DNA of 14,853 nt from Bacteroidetes bacterium UBA6491 (GCA_002436505.1 DJML01000070.1:2643-17495), one strand, 5' to 3'; shown: positions 7,735-14,853, numbered from the stretch's first letter. Program-made: numbers and translations. The notes: generated by a model not told the origin, from the sequence alone.

Positions 7735-7917
7735 ATGGCGAAGAAAGGAAATAGAATTCAGGTCATTCTTGAGTGCACAGAGCATAAAGATTCCGGAAAA
7801 CCGGGAACTTCACGCTACATAACAACTAAGAACAAGAAGAATACAACGGAACGGTTGGAGTTGAAAAAATTCAATCCGATCCTTAAAAGAGTTACAGTTC
7901 ATAAAGAAATAAAATAA
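7735..7917 (+). CDS. rpmG: 50S ribosomal protein L33 (non-zinc form)
   Basis: The 60-residue basic protein has the L33 pattern IQVILECTEHK, RYITTKNKKNT and LELKKFNPILKRVTVHKEIK. Only one cysteine is present (in LECTEHK), so this is the C-minus paralog that lacks the two CxxC zinc pairs. It lies 8 bp after rpmB and one base before the DUF4295 gene, in a typical Bacteroidota order. Confidence 0.96.
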   Translation: MAKKGNRIQVILECTEHKDSGKPGTSRYITTKNKKNTTERLELKKFNPILKRVTVHKEIK

Positions 7918-7918
7918 G

Positions 7919-8071
7919 ATGGCTAAGAAGGTAGTTGCAACATTAAAAAAAGGTACCGGCCGTGACTGGGCTAAGGTGATACGTGCGGTAAAATCCGACA
8001 AAACAGGTGCCTATAGTTTTAAAGAAGAGATCATCCCTTCTGAAAAGGTCAAGGAATACTTTAATTCTTAA
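7919..8071 (+). CDS. DUF4295 family small basic protein, probable ribosome-associated
   Basis: This 50-residue gene is short enough to be missed by many length cut-offs. It reads MAKKVVATLKKGTGRDWAKV, continues with IRAVKSDKTGAYSFKEEIIP and ends SEKVKEYFNS. This is the DUF4295 family, restricted as far as I know to Bacteroidota and found between rpmG and ftsY. It is lysine-rich and starts MAKK like its ribosomal neighbour. The ATG lies one base after the rpmG stop (TAAGATG), so it must be cotranslated with L28 and L33. I recall that a Bacteroidota-specific ribosomal protein (named bL38) was reported from a flavobacterial ribosome structure and may be this family, but I cannot check it. Ribosome association is inferred from context and composition. 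Confidence 0.9.
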   Translation: MAKKVVATLKKGTGRDWAKVIRAVKSDKTGAYSFKEEIIPSEKVKEYFNS

Positions 8072-8091
8072 GCCTTCATTTAAAATATTAT

Positions 8092-8123
8092 AATAGCTTC
8101 CTGCAGTACAGGAAGCTATTTTT
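8092..8123 (+). terminator. Intrinsic terminator after the rpmB-rpmG-DUF4295 cluster
   Basis: A perfect 12-bp stem (8092-8103 AATAGCTTCCTG with 8109-8120) closes a 5-nt loop and is followed by further Ts to 8123. It lies 20 bp after the DUF4295 stop and 12 bp before the ftsY start. Confidence 0.88.
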
Positions 8124-8124
8124 G
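8117..8124 (+). promoter_or_regulatory. -7-like element TATTTTTG before ftsY
   Basis: TATTTTTG matches TAnnTTTG exactly, but it is built from the end of the terminator stem and its T run, and no TTTG/TTG is seen at the proper distance upstream. If used, transcription would begin only a few bases before the ftsY ATG at 8135. It may be a chance product of the terminator. Confidence 0.3.
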
Positions 8125-8134
8125 TTTATACATT

Positions 8135-9088
8135 ATGGGAGTATTCAATCTCTTTAAACGTGAAAAATCAGCCGAAGAGAAAAAACGACTGGAAGAAGGA
8201 CTTGAAAAAACAAAATCAAGCCTTTTCAGTAAGTTATCGAAAGCTGTTCTGGGGAAAAGTCGCATAGACGATGCTTTTCTGGATGAACTGGAAGAAATTC
8301 TGGTAACTTCTGACGTGGGCATTCCCACCACACTCAAGATCATCGAAAGAGTGGAACAAAGGGCATCTAAAGACAAGTATGTTAACCTGGATGAACTCAA
8401 TGTGCTTTTAAAAGATGAGATCAAACAACTTTTGCTAGAACATGAAACCCGGGAAGTTGAAGACGTTGACTACAAGCCATATGTTATTATGGTCGTAGGA
8501 GTAAATGGCGTCGGTAAAACAACAACCATCGGTAAACTGGCACATAAATTTGCTTCGTCAGGAAAAAAAGTAGTACTTGGTGCAGCAGACACATTCCGTG
8601 CTGCAGCAGTGGACCAGTTGAAGATATGGGGAGAACGTACCGGAGTGGAGGTGGTATCCAAAGGCATGAACGCAGACCCGGCTTCTGTTGCTTTCGATAC
8701 TGTACAGGCCGGGAAAGAGCTCAATGCTGATGTCATAATAATAGATACCGCCGGTCGATTGCATAACAAGATCAACCTGATGAACGAACTTTCAAAGATA
8801 AAAAGGGTGATGAGTAAGGTTATCCCTGAGGCTCCGCATGAAATTCTGCTGGTACTTGATGCTTCAACAGGCCAGAATGCCTTTGAACAGGCAAAGCAAT
8901 TTACTGAAGCTACGGAAGTAAATGCACTGGCATTAACAAAACTGGACGGAACTGCCAAAGGCGGTGTGGTCATAGGTATTTCTCATCAATTCAAGGTACC
9001 GGTAAAATATATTGGTGTTGGGGAACAAATGGCTGACCTTCAGATCTTTGATGCCGGATCGTTCGTCGATTCACTCTTTAATGAATAG
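8135..9088 (+). CDS. ftsY: Signal recognition particle receptor FtsY
   Basis: FtsY is the SRP-family GTPase that receives Ffh-ribosome complexes at the inner membrane for cotranslational insertion. The 317-residue protein has a short charged N-terminus (1-25) in place of the long acidic A domain of enterobacteria, an N domain (about 26-110) and a G domain. GTPase motifs are GVNGVGKTT (122-130), DTFRAAAVDQL (152-162), DTAGRL (204-209), TKLDGTAKGG (268-277) and GVGE (294-297). DTFRAAA and the ending DAGSFVDSLF distinguish it from Ffh, which would also have an M domain. It is the first of three closely spaced genes; rimO starts 3 bp after its stop. Confidence 0.97.
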   Translation: MGVFNLFKREKSAEEKKRLEEGLEKTKSSLFSKLSKAVLGKSRIDDAFLDELEEILVTSDVGIPTTLKIIERVEQRASKDKYVNLDELNVLLKDEIKQLLLEHETREVEDVDYKPYVIMVVGVNGVGKTTTIGKLAHKFASSGKKVVLGAADTFRAAAVDQLKIWGERTGVEVVSKGMNADPASVAFDTVQAGKELNADVIIIDTAGRLHNKINLMNELSKIKRVMSKVIPEAPHEILLVLDASTGQNAFEQAKQFTEATEVNALALTKLDGTAKGGVVIGISHQFKVPVKYIGVGEQMADLQIFDAGSFVDSLFNE

Positions 9089-9091
9089 ACT

Positions 9092-10405
9092 TTGAGAACA
9101 AAAGGAAACATAAAAAACAAGGTAAACATTGTTACGCTGGGTTGTTCCAAGAACACGGTCGATTCAGAAGTTATCCTTAGTCAGCTGAAAGGCAGTTCGG
9201 TGGATGCCGAACACGAATCCGGAAAAGCAGATGCCAACATTATTGTTGTGAACACCTGTGGATTCATTGAAAACGCCAAGCAGGAATCAATTGATGCGAT
9301 CCTGCACTATGCAGATGAAAAGTCAAGCGGCAGCATTGATAAATTATTTGTGACCGGATGCCTTTCACAACGATATAAAGACGAACTCACTTCAGAGATT
9401 CCAGAAGTTGATCAATGGTTCGGAACAATGGAGCTCCCTTCACTATTACGCTCTCTGGGTGCAAATTACAAACATGAATTAATTGGTGAACGATCGATCA
9501 CAACACCACCTCATTATGCTTACCTGAAGATCTCTGAAGGCTGTGACCGGCCCTGTTCTTTCTGTGCGATCCCGTTAATGAGAGGAAAGCATGTTTCCAA
9601 ATCACTGGAGCAACTGGAAACGGAGGCGAAACACCTTGTAAAAAACGGTGTTAAAGAGATCATGCTCATCGCTCAGGATTCCACTTATTATGGGATCGAC
9701 CTCTATGGTGAAAGAAAACTTGCAGACCTTTTAAAGAGGCTTTCAGATGTGGAAGGACTGGATTGGATACGCCTGCACTATGCTTATCCATCTAAATTTC
9801 CGGAAGATATCCTTCCGGTTATGCGTGAACGATCCAACATCTGCAATTACCTGGATATACCATTGCAGCATATTGCTGACCCTGTTCTGAAAGCAATGCG
9901 AAGGGGAATAACAGAACGCAGAACCAAAGAACTGATGCATAAAATCAGAGAAGAGGTGCCTGGTATTGCACTAAGGACAACAATGCTTGTCGGGCATCCG
10001 GGCGAGACGGAAAAAGATTTTGATGCACTTTGCAGATTCGTGGAAGAATTCAAATTCGAGAGGCTTGGGGTGTTTACCTATTCGCACGAAGAAGGGACAC
10101 ACGCTTACTCTCTCGAAGATTCGATCTCAGATGAGTTGAAACAGGAACGTGCGGAAACGATCATGAACATTCAGCAGGATATTTCGTTAGAACATAACAC
10201 GAAACAGGTCGGAACGACTAAAAAGGTCCTTTTTGACAAAGTGGAAGGTGGTTATTTCGTCGGAAGAACGGAATTCGACTCACCTGAAGTAGATAACGAG
10301 ATACTCGTTCCAACAGAAGGAAATTATGCAAGGATCGGTGATTTTGCAAATGTTGAAATAACCGATTCTTCTGAATTTGACCTGTACGGTAAAATTGTAA
10401 CGTAA
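9092..10405 (+). CDS. rimO: Ribosomal protein S12 methylthiotransferase RimO
   Basis: RimO is a radical-SAM enzyme that methylthiolates an aspartate of ribosomal protein S12. The 437 residues hold an N-terminal UPF0004 domain with the three cluster cysteines C18 (LGCSKN), C56 (NTCGF) and C90 (TGCLSQRY). The radical-SAM motif CDRPCSFC follows (C151, C155, C158), and a C-terminal TRAM domain spans about 370-437. The LGCSKN and SEGCDRPCSFCAIP versions favour RimO over the tRNA enzyme MiaB. The start is TTG: no ATG lies nearby, and the resulting MRTK N-terminus just before the conserved VNIVTLGCSKN resembles RimO of other Bacteroidota as I remember it. It is 3 bp after ftsY, so cotranscription is expected. 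Confidence 0.95.
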   Translation: MRTKGNIKNKVNIVTLGCSKNTVDSEVILSQLKGSSVDAEHESGKADANIIVVNTCGFIENAKQESIDAILHYADEKSSGSIDKLFVTGCLSQRYKDELTSEIPEVDQWFGTMELPSLLRSLGANYKHELIGERSITTPPHYAYLKISEGCDRPCSFCAIPLMRGKHVSKSLEQLETEAKHLVKNGVKEIMLIAQDSTYYGIDLYGERKLADLLKRLSDVEGLDWIRLHYAYPSKFPEDILPVMRERSNICNYLDIPLQHIADPVLKAMRRGITERRTKELMHKIREEVPGIALRTTMLVGHPGETEKDFDALCRFVEEFKFERLGVFTYSHEEGTHAYSLEDSISDELKQERAETIMNIQQDISLEHNTKQVGTTKKVLFDKVEGGYFVGRTEFDSPEVDNEILVPTEGNYARIGDFANVEITDSSEFDLYGKIVT

Positions 10406-10410
10406 CCCCA

Positions 10411-12018
10411 ATGAGAACTGTTGAATTAGCATTTGAAGAACATCCATTCCTGAACAAGGAAGCAAATGACTACCTGCAGGAAGTTGAGTTACTTAAACAT
10501 TTTTATGCATATCCCCCGTCCATTAATAGCATCCCGGATGTTATTGCCAAGCGGTCCGGCTTCCCTCTCGAGAAAAGGGAAATACTCGTCAACCAGATCC
10601 ATAAGCAATATGATGGTATTGGCGTTTCAAAAGACCATTTGATCAGAAACCAAATTGACTCCCTTCGAGATCAAAATACATTCACCATTACGACAGGGCA
10701 ACAAATTCATATCGCACTCGGACCTCTGTTCTTTATTTATAAGATCCTGTCTTGCATCGATATCGCTGATGACCTGAATAGAAGATTTCCGGATTTCAAA
10801 TTTGTGCCTGTTTTCTGGATGGCCACCGAGGATCACGATTTTGAAGAAATCAACTATGTTAAATTATACGGCCAGACCTATTCCTGGGAGGATTTCCAGG
10901 ATGGTGCTGTTGGAAGGTACAATACATCCTCACTCTCTGACACACTGGATAAACTTCGTGAACGGCTCGATGACACAGATGAGAACATGCAAATGATGGA
11001 CCTGTTCTCTGATGTTTATTCAAAAAACAAAACGCTGGCAACTGCCACTCACGACCTGATTCACAGGCTTCTGGGGCATAGAGGACTAGTGGTACTGGAC
11101 CCTGACAATGTCGAGCTGAAAAAGGAATTTTCCGTCGTAATTACCGATGATGTTATACATGGCGCAAACTACGAACCTCTTGATGAATACAGCAAGAAAC
11201 TAAAGAATAGCGGCTATGATCTGCAGATCAACCCTCAGAACGTGAATCATTTCATTTTCAATAAAGGAAAGCGTCTTAAACTAAAAAACACCAATGGCGA
11301 ATACCAGGTGATTGATAATGAATCTATTACACCAGAAACTTTAAAGAGGAGAATAAGTGATCATCCAGAGGATTTTAGTCCCAATGTAGTGATGCGGCCA
11401 CTATACCAGGAAGTTATTTTGCCCAATTTAATATACATACCAGGTGGAAGTGAATTGCGTTACTGGTTGCAGCTAAAAGGGGTCTTTGATCAGAACAAGG
11501 TTCCTTTTCCTATGATCATACCCAGGTCCAGCGCTGTAGTGATCTCAGATAAAACCTACGAACAGTTACTGCAGGCAGGAGGCGACCTAAGAGAAATGTT
11601 CCTAAGTGAGAACGATATGGCTTCCATATATGGGGCAAAATCAAACAGTCCTGTGAAACTCATCAAAGAAAAATTAAAAGAATTTCAAGACTACATCGAC
11701 ACATTGCCTCCTGAACTTCAACGACTTACGCCACATCAAGCGACTCCGATCAAAAACCTTAAAGGCATTGACAAGAACCTTAACAGTGTTTTAAGCTGGC
11801 TGGAGGACCTTCCTGTTGAGGTCAAAGGAAACGATCCCTCTTTTAACCGCCTATTGAAAATTAAAAGAAGGTTCTTTGATCTGACATTTCCTCAGGAAAG
11901 AGATGAGTTTTGCATCAATTACTTGTCATTTATAAAGAAGTTAACCACTGAAAACTCGACAAAAGGATTGTTTAAAGAATGTCGAAATCTAAATATACTG
12001 GTTACAAAATCAATTTGA
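10411..12018 (+). CDS. bshC: Bacillithiol biosynthesis cysteine-adding enzyme BshC
   Basis: BshC is the proposed cysteine ligase of the last step of bacillithiol synthesis, adding cysteine to glucosaminyl-malate. The 535-residue length matches the family. Recognisable segments are TITTGQQIHIALGPLFFIYK (93-111) and PVFWMATEDHDFEEIN (133-148), both near the nucleotide-binding-like core, plus NVVMRPLYQEVILPNLIYIP and GGSELRYWLQL in the middle. The C-terminal third is charged and helical, consistent with the family's coiled coil. No bshA or bshB is in the window. It follows rimO by 5 bp. Its TGA overlaps the -33 element of the next promoter. Confidence 0.93.
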   Translation: MRTVELAFEEHPFLNKEANDYLQEVELLKHFYAYPPSINSIPDVIAKRSGFPLEKREILVNQIHKQYDGIGVSKDHLIRNQIDSLRDQNTFTITTGQQIHIALGPLFFIYKILSCIDIADDLNRRFPDFKFVPVFWMATEDHDFEEINYVKLYGQTYSWEDFQDGAVGRYNTSSLSDTLDKLRERLDDTDENMQMMDLFSDVYSKNKTLATATHDLIHRLLGHRGLVVLDPDNVELKKEFSVVITDDVIHGANYEPLDEYSKKLKNSGYDLQINPQNVNHFIFNKGKRLKLKNTNGEYQVIDNESITPETLKRRISDHPEDFSPNVVMRPLYQEVILPNLIYIPGGSELRYWLQLKGVFDQNKVPFPMIIPRSSAVVISDKTYEQLLQAGGDLREMFLSENDMASIYGAKSNSPVKLIKEKLKEFQDYIDTLPPELQRLTPHQATPIKNLKGIDKNLNSVLSWLEDLPVEVKGNDPSFNRLLKIKRRFFDLTFPQERDEFCINYLSFIKKLTTENSTKGLFKECRNLNILVTKSI

Positions 12019-12044
12019 TAGCTATTAAAAAAAGTCTATTTTTG
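12014..12044 (+). promoter_or_regulatory. Bacteroidota-type promoter for the OmpA-like gene
   Basis: TTTG (12014-12017) and TATTTTTG (12037-12044) match the Bacteroidota -33/-7 consensus exactly, with a 19-bp spacer within the normal range. Transcription should begin near 12050, giving a leader of about 100 nt that is A/T-rich and lacks a Shine-Dalgarno. The -33 box overlaps the bshC stop codon. Confidence 0.72.
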
Positions 12045-12099
12045 CATTACGTTAAGCTACTGTAACTCATAAAAGTTATAGTGCAAGGCAATAGACTTT
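12031..12099. repeat. Long imperfect inverted repeat over the ompA-like promoter and leader
   Basis: AAAGTCTATT (12031-12040) is perfectly repeated in inverse at 12090-12099. After a small internal loop TTGCA (12042-12046) pairs with TGCAA (12082-12086), and three more pairs follow including one G-T. An inner TAACT/AGTTA hairpin (12063-12067, 12074-12078) fills the apex. The left arm contains the -7 promoter box. No T tract follows, so it is not an ordinary terminator. Confidence 0.55.
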
Positions 12100-12151
12100 G
12101 AAATTATTTAAAGATTAATACTTAAAAAAAGTTACTTAAATTTTTCCCAAA

Positions 12152-13639
12152 ATGAAAAACCTGAAATCCATCTTATCACTGGTGCTTCTATGCTCTACGA
12201 TTGCTGCCCAGGCGCAGATCGGGAACTATTTTGATCGTTTTAAAGATGCAAGAAAATGGTCGGCCGGAGTACAATTATCCGGAACTGGAATGCACGGTGA
12301 TGCAGACGTCCTTAGAATGGGCTTCGCTGGCGGTGTGCACGTTAAATATTCAATTGCACAGTCATTCGGCCTAAGATTGAGTGCCAATCTTGGAACTTTA
12401 AACGGTTCAAGAGACGATGATGATCCATTGATCGGACCCAACGAAACGACCAACCGCGTAGGTCAACCTGTAGGAGACTCTTATACAGTAACAAATAATT
12501 TCAAAGATATCAGCCTTAGTACCGTTTACACTTTAGGTAACATCTCTTTCCTTCGTCCTTTGAGAAAAGTACAGTTGTTCATATTCCTTGGCGCTGGTAT
12601 TTCAATGAGTGATGCTGAAGGATCTTTTGATGACCCTGCAGATGCTTCTGAGTACTATAACAACGATGAAGCAAGATACAGCAGAGTGGATAGTAACGCT
12701 GATGGATCAATAAACAACATCTATACTGAGTACAAAGGCAACGACCTTATCATTCCTTTCGGTATTGGATTTAAATATCAATTGAACCGTTCACTTGACT
12801 TAGGTGTTCAGTACAGAATGACCCTAAGCCGTTCGGATCTTATCGATGCATTCTCGTATGATGTATGGAACAACAGAACAAAAGATTATTACTCTCTTCT
12901 TAGCCTTCAGCTTTCCTATAAGTTTGGCGGAAAAGACAAGGAACACCACAACGACTGGTTGAACCCTGTAGAAAGCATATATAAGACACTTGACACTTTG
13001 ATCGAGATCGGTGAAAAAGTAGAGCAACTTTTGCTGGATGATGATGATGATGGTGTTGCTAACTATTACGACAAAGAGCCGGATAGTGAGCCAGGTGCAA
13101 TTTCAACTCCTAAAGGTGAGATGCTTGACCTCGACGGTGACAGCATCCCTGACCACAGAGACGATCAACCTTACTCAGAGAAGGGATCTACCGTTGATGA
13201 CAGAGGTGTTATGATAGATCGTGATGTTGACGGTGTACCTGATTACAGAGACGAAGAGACCAATACTCCTGCCGGAGCAATGGTTGATCGCCAGGGACGT
13301 GAAATAAATATAGGCTGCTGCAATTGCGATGAAGTTGTTCTTCCTGCAATTGTTTTCGAAACAGGTAGTTCTAAAATTCGTCCTGAATTCTATGGAGCAC
13401 TTTACAGTGTTGCTGAGAAAATGAGATCTTGTCCTGACCTGAGTGTTGACGCAATTGGTTATGCTGTTGGAAGCAAATCAGCTAGTCAGCTTGCAGAGAG
13501 ACGTATCAATGCGATCATTGAATACCTTAATGGTCAGTACGGAATCCCACGAGACAGATTTATCTCCAATAGTAATGGTAAAGCTGCTTCAGGAATGGAA
13601 TTCAGCAACAGAAGAATTGATCTGATGAAATCAGAATAA
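12152..13639 (+). CDS. OmpA-family outer-membrane protein with TSP3-like repeats
   Basis: The 495-residue protein starts with a Sec signal peptide: MKNLK, a hydrophobic stretch, and AQA before Q22 as the likely cleavage site. Residues about 25-260 alternate polar and hydrophobic and include GFAGGVHVKYSIAQSFGLRL and SLQLSYKFGG, consistent with a beta-barrel in the outer membrane. Residues 296-376 carry three Asp-rich calcium-binding-type repeats (such as DLDGDSIPDHRD) spaced exactly 30 residues apart. A GCCNCDE motif (388-394) links to an OmpA-like peptidoglycan-binding domain (about 394-495) with VFETGSSKIRPE, LAERRINAIIEYL and SNRRIDL. The usual GxTD aspartate is replaced (IGYAVG), so cell-wall binding may be altered. 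It is likely a cell-envelope anchor protein, transcribed alone from its own promoter to its own terminator. Confidence 0.9.
   Translation: MKNLKSILSLVLLCSTIAAQAQIGNYFDRFKDARKWSAGVQLSGTGMHGDADVLRMGFAGGVHVKYSIAQSFGLRLSANLGTLNGSRDDDDPLIGPNETTNRVGQPVGDSYTVTNNFKDISLSTVYTLGNISFLRPLRKVQLFIFLGAGISMSDAEGSFDDPADASEYYNNDEARYSRVDSNADGSINNIYTEYKGNDLIIPFGIGFKYQLNRSLDLGVQYRMTLSRSDLIDAFSYDVWNNRTKDYYSLLSLQLSYKFGGKDKEHHNDWLNPVESIYKTLDTLIEIGEKVEQLLLDDDDDGVANYYDKEPDSEPGAISTPKGEMLDLDGDSIPDHRDDQPYSEKGSTVDDRGVMIDRDVDGVPDYRDEETNTPAGAMVDRQGREINIGCCNCDEVVLPAIVFETGSSKIRPEFYGALYSVAEKMRSCPDLSVDAIGYAVGSKSASQLAERRINAIIEYLNGQYGIPRDRFISNSNGKAASGMEFSNRRIDLMKSE
13037..13285 (+). repeat. Three TSP3-like 30-residue repeats inside the OmpA-like gene
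   Basis: The aspartate-rich units begin near residues 296, 326 and 356. Equivalent positions (D300/D330/D360, D307/D337/D367, and PGA/KGS/AGA at 314/344/374) are 30 residues, or 90 bp, apart. The first unit starts with five consecutive GAT codons (13037-13051). Units of this type bind calcium in related proteins. Confidence 0.75.
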
Positions 13640-13663
13640 AAAATTTCAAATAAAGTAACTTAG

Positions 13664-13692
13664 AAGCCCGTCAACCGACGGGCTTTTTTTTT
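13664..13692 (+). terminator. Intrinsic terminator after the OmpA-like gene
   Basis: A GC-rich 9-bp stem (13664-13672 AAGCCCGTC with 13677-13685 GACGGGCTT) closes a 4-nt AACC loop and is followed by Ts to 13692. This is the strongest terminator of the window. Confidence 0.92.
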
Positions 13693-13695
13693 CAA

Positions 13696-13703
13696 TATCT
13701 TTG
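13696..13703 (+). promoter_or_regulatory. Candidate -7 element for uvrC
   Basis: TATCTTTG matches TAnnTTTG exactly and lies just past the terminator. No clear TTTG/TTG sits about 19-20 bp upstream, because that interval is the terminator hairpin. Transcription from it would begin near 13709, about 11 nt before the GTG at 13720. Confidence 0.45.
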
Positions 13704-13719
13704 AGTGATTCACATCGTC

Positions 13720-14853
13720 GTGCCAGGGGAGAATAAGAAAATAAGATCAATGCTAAGGGAGATCCCGCATAATCCGGGGATATACAAATACCTGGATAAA
13801 GATGGAAATATCATCTACATAGGAAAGGCACGGGATCTTAAAAAAAGAGTGTCCTCTTATTTTAACAAGCAGGACCATGAGAACCGAAAAACCGGGATCC
13901 TGGTGTCTCACATTAACGATATAGAATACACTGTTGTTGACACAGAGATCGATGCCCTGCTACTGGAGAACAACCTTATCAAAGAATTTCAGCCAAAGTA
14001 TAACATCATGCTGAAAGACGATAAGTCTTTCCCTTTTATCAGGATAAGTAAAGATCGGTTCCCAAAGGTTTACTCAATGCGTAATCCTGTAAGGGACGGT
14101 GCTGAATATTACGGTCCCTACACCTCAGTAAGAGCAATGAACACCGTTTTGGATCTTGTAAAACGTCTTTATCCAATAAGAAACTGTAACCTCAATCTAT
14201 CTGCGAAGAATATCGAATCAGGAAAATTCAAAGTTTGTCTTGAATACCAGATCGGCAATTGTAAAGGACCATGTGCGGGACTTCAAAATGAGGAAGATTA
14301 CAATGAATCCATTGAACATATAAGGAATATTCTTAAAGGGAATCTGAAGGAGGTGGAGCAACATCTGGAAACTCAGATGAGGCAAAAAGCGGACAGGTTG
14401 CTCTTTGAAGAAGCTGAGATCGTTAAAAAGAAGATCCAGTACCTGGACAAATTCCAAAGCAGATCGACCATTGTAAATAAACGCATTAAGAACGTTGATG
14501 TATTCAGTATAGCGGTTGACCGTGATCGGGCTTTTGTCAATTATCTACGCGTAGTGAATGGCATGATCATCAGTTCAGACACACTGGAACTGAAATTTAA
14601 AATGGATGAAAGTAAAGAGGACCTTATGGAAACGGCCATTGGTGAAATGCGTAACAAATATTTCAGCAATGCGGACGAGATCTTACTTCCTTTTGCTGTC
14701 AACATCAAAGACGATAAACTCAAATTCACCATACCGAAAGCAGGAGATAAGAAGAAATTGCTGGACCTTTCTTTAAAGAATGTCCTGGCCTACAAGCATG
14801 AGAAAAGGCGACAATATGAAAAACTTGATCCGGAACTAAAGACAAACAGAATC
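13720..14853 (+). CDS. uvrC: Excinuclease ABC subunit C (3' end outside window)
   Basis: UvrC makes both incisions around a lesion in UvrABC nucleotide excision repair. The visible 378 codons include the GIY-YIG nuclease domain (GIYKY at 20-24, YIGKARDLKKRVSSYF at 33-48 with the catalytic Arg at 43, and metal-binding Glu at 83 in LLLENNLIKEFQPKYN). The C-L-E-Y-Q-I-G-N-C-K-G-P-C cysteine segment follows, then the UVR motif (LLFEEAEIVKKKIQYL) that contacts UvrB, and the start of the C-terminal half. The RNase H-like nuclease and HhH domains would lie beyond the window edge. Candidate starts in frame are GTG 13705, GTG 13720 and ATG 13750. GTG 13720 gives 19 residues before the GIY motif, close to relatives, and lies just after the predicted promoter; ATG 13750 is the fallback. 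Confidence 0.93.
   Translation, partial: MPGENKKIRSMLREIPHNPGIYKYLDKDGNIIYIGKARDLKKRVSSYFNKQDHENRKTGILVSHINDIEYTVVDTEIDALLLENNLIKEFQPKYNIMLKDDKSFPFIRISKDRFPKVYSMRNPVRDGAEYYGPYTSVRAMNTVLDLVKRLYPIRNCNLNLSAKNIESGKFKVCLEYQIGNCKGPCAGLQNEEDYNESIEHIRNILKGNLKEVEQHLETQMRQKADRLLFEEAEIVKKKIQYLDKFQSRSTIVNKRIKNVDVFSIAVDRDRAFVNYLRVVNGMIISSDTLELKFKMDESKEDLMETAIGEMRNKYFSNADEILLPFAVNIKDDKLKFTIPKAGDKKKLLDLSLKNVLAYKHEKRRQYEKLDPELKTNRI

Noticed and set aside
12119..12140. Direct repeat TACTTAAA (12119-12126 and 12133-12140) before the OmpA-like ATG
   Set aside because: Eight-base repeats in AT-rich leader DNA are easily due to chance, and I see no further copies supporting an operator.
12191..12193. Lipoprotein cleavage site at Cys14 of the OmpA-like protein
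   Set aside because: The preceding residues are VLL, which do not fit a lipobox. AQA before Q22 is a better signal peptidase I site.

Overview
The window is an ordinary-looking stretch of chromosome from a member of the Bacteroidota. The evidence is the gene order rpmB-rpmG-DUF4295-ftsY-rimO, the presence of bshC (bacillithiol synthesis), an OmpA-type protein with thrombospondin-3-like repeats, near-absence of Shine-Dalgarno sequences, and promoter elements of the TTTG/TAnnTTTG type. All genes lie on the + strand. I cannot fix the genus. I see no phage, IS element, CRISPR array, tRNA, rRNA or defence island, and no exotic new system; the interest is in details.

Region by region: (1) 1-2250 is the 3' part of rpsA (ribosomal protein S1) with an unusual C-terminal helix-hairpin-helix extension, closed by an intrinsic terminator. 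(2) 2322-5232 is a tightly packed operon: an EVE-domain protein, pyrR, pyrB and a type I L-asparaginase. Junctions are 0 bp apart or overlapping, and a terminator follows. The asparaginase product, aspartate, is the substrate of PyrB, so the pair makes metabolic sense. (3) 5233-5404 is a regulatory gap with the terminator, a perfect DnaA-box 9-mer and a second hairpin, in front of gyrB (5405-7363). (4) 7493-8071 is a ribosomal protein cluster: rpmB (L28), rpmG (L33, cysteine-poor form) and a 50-residue DUF4295 protein, ended by a strong terminator. (5) 8135-12018 holds ftsY, rimO and bshC, closely spaced and probably cotranscribed. (6) 12019-12151 carries the best promoter of the window, lying in one arm of a long imperfect palindrome, in front of an outer-membrane OmpA-like protein (12152-13639) with its own terminator. 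(7) 13720 to the window end is the 5' part of uvrC.

Two genes probably start at TTG (pyrB, rimO) and uvrC may start at GTG. rpsA is cut by the left edge and uvrC by the right edge.
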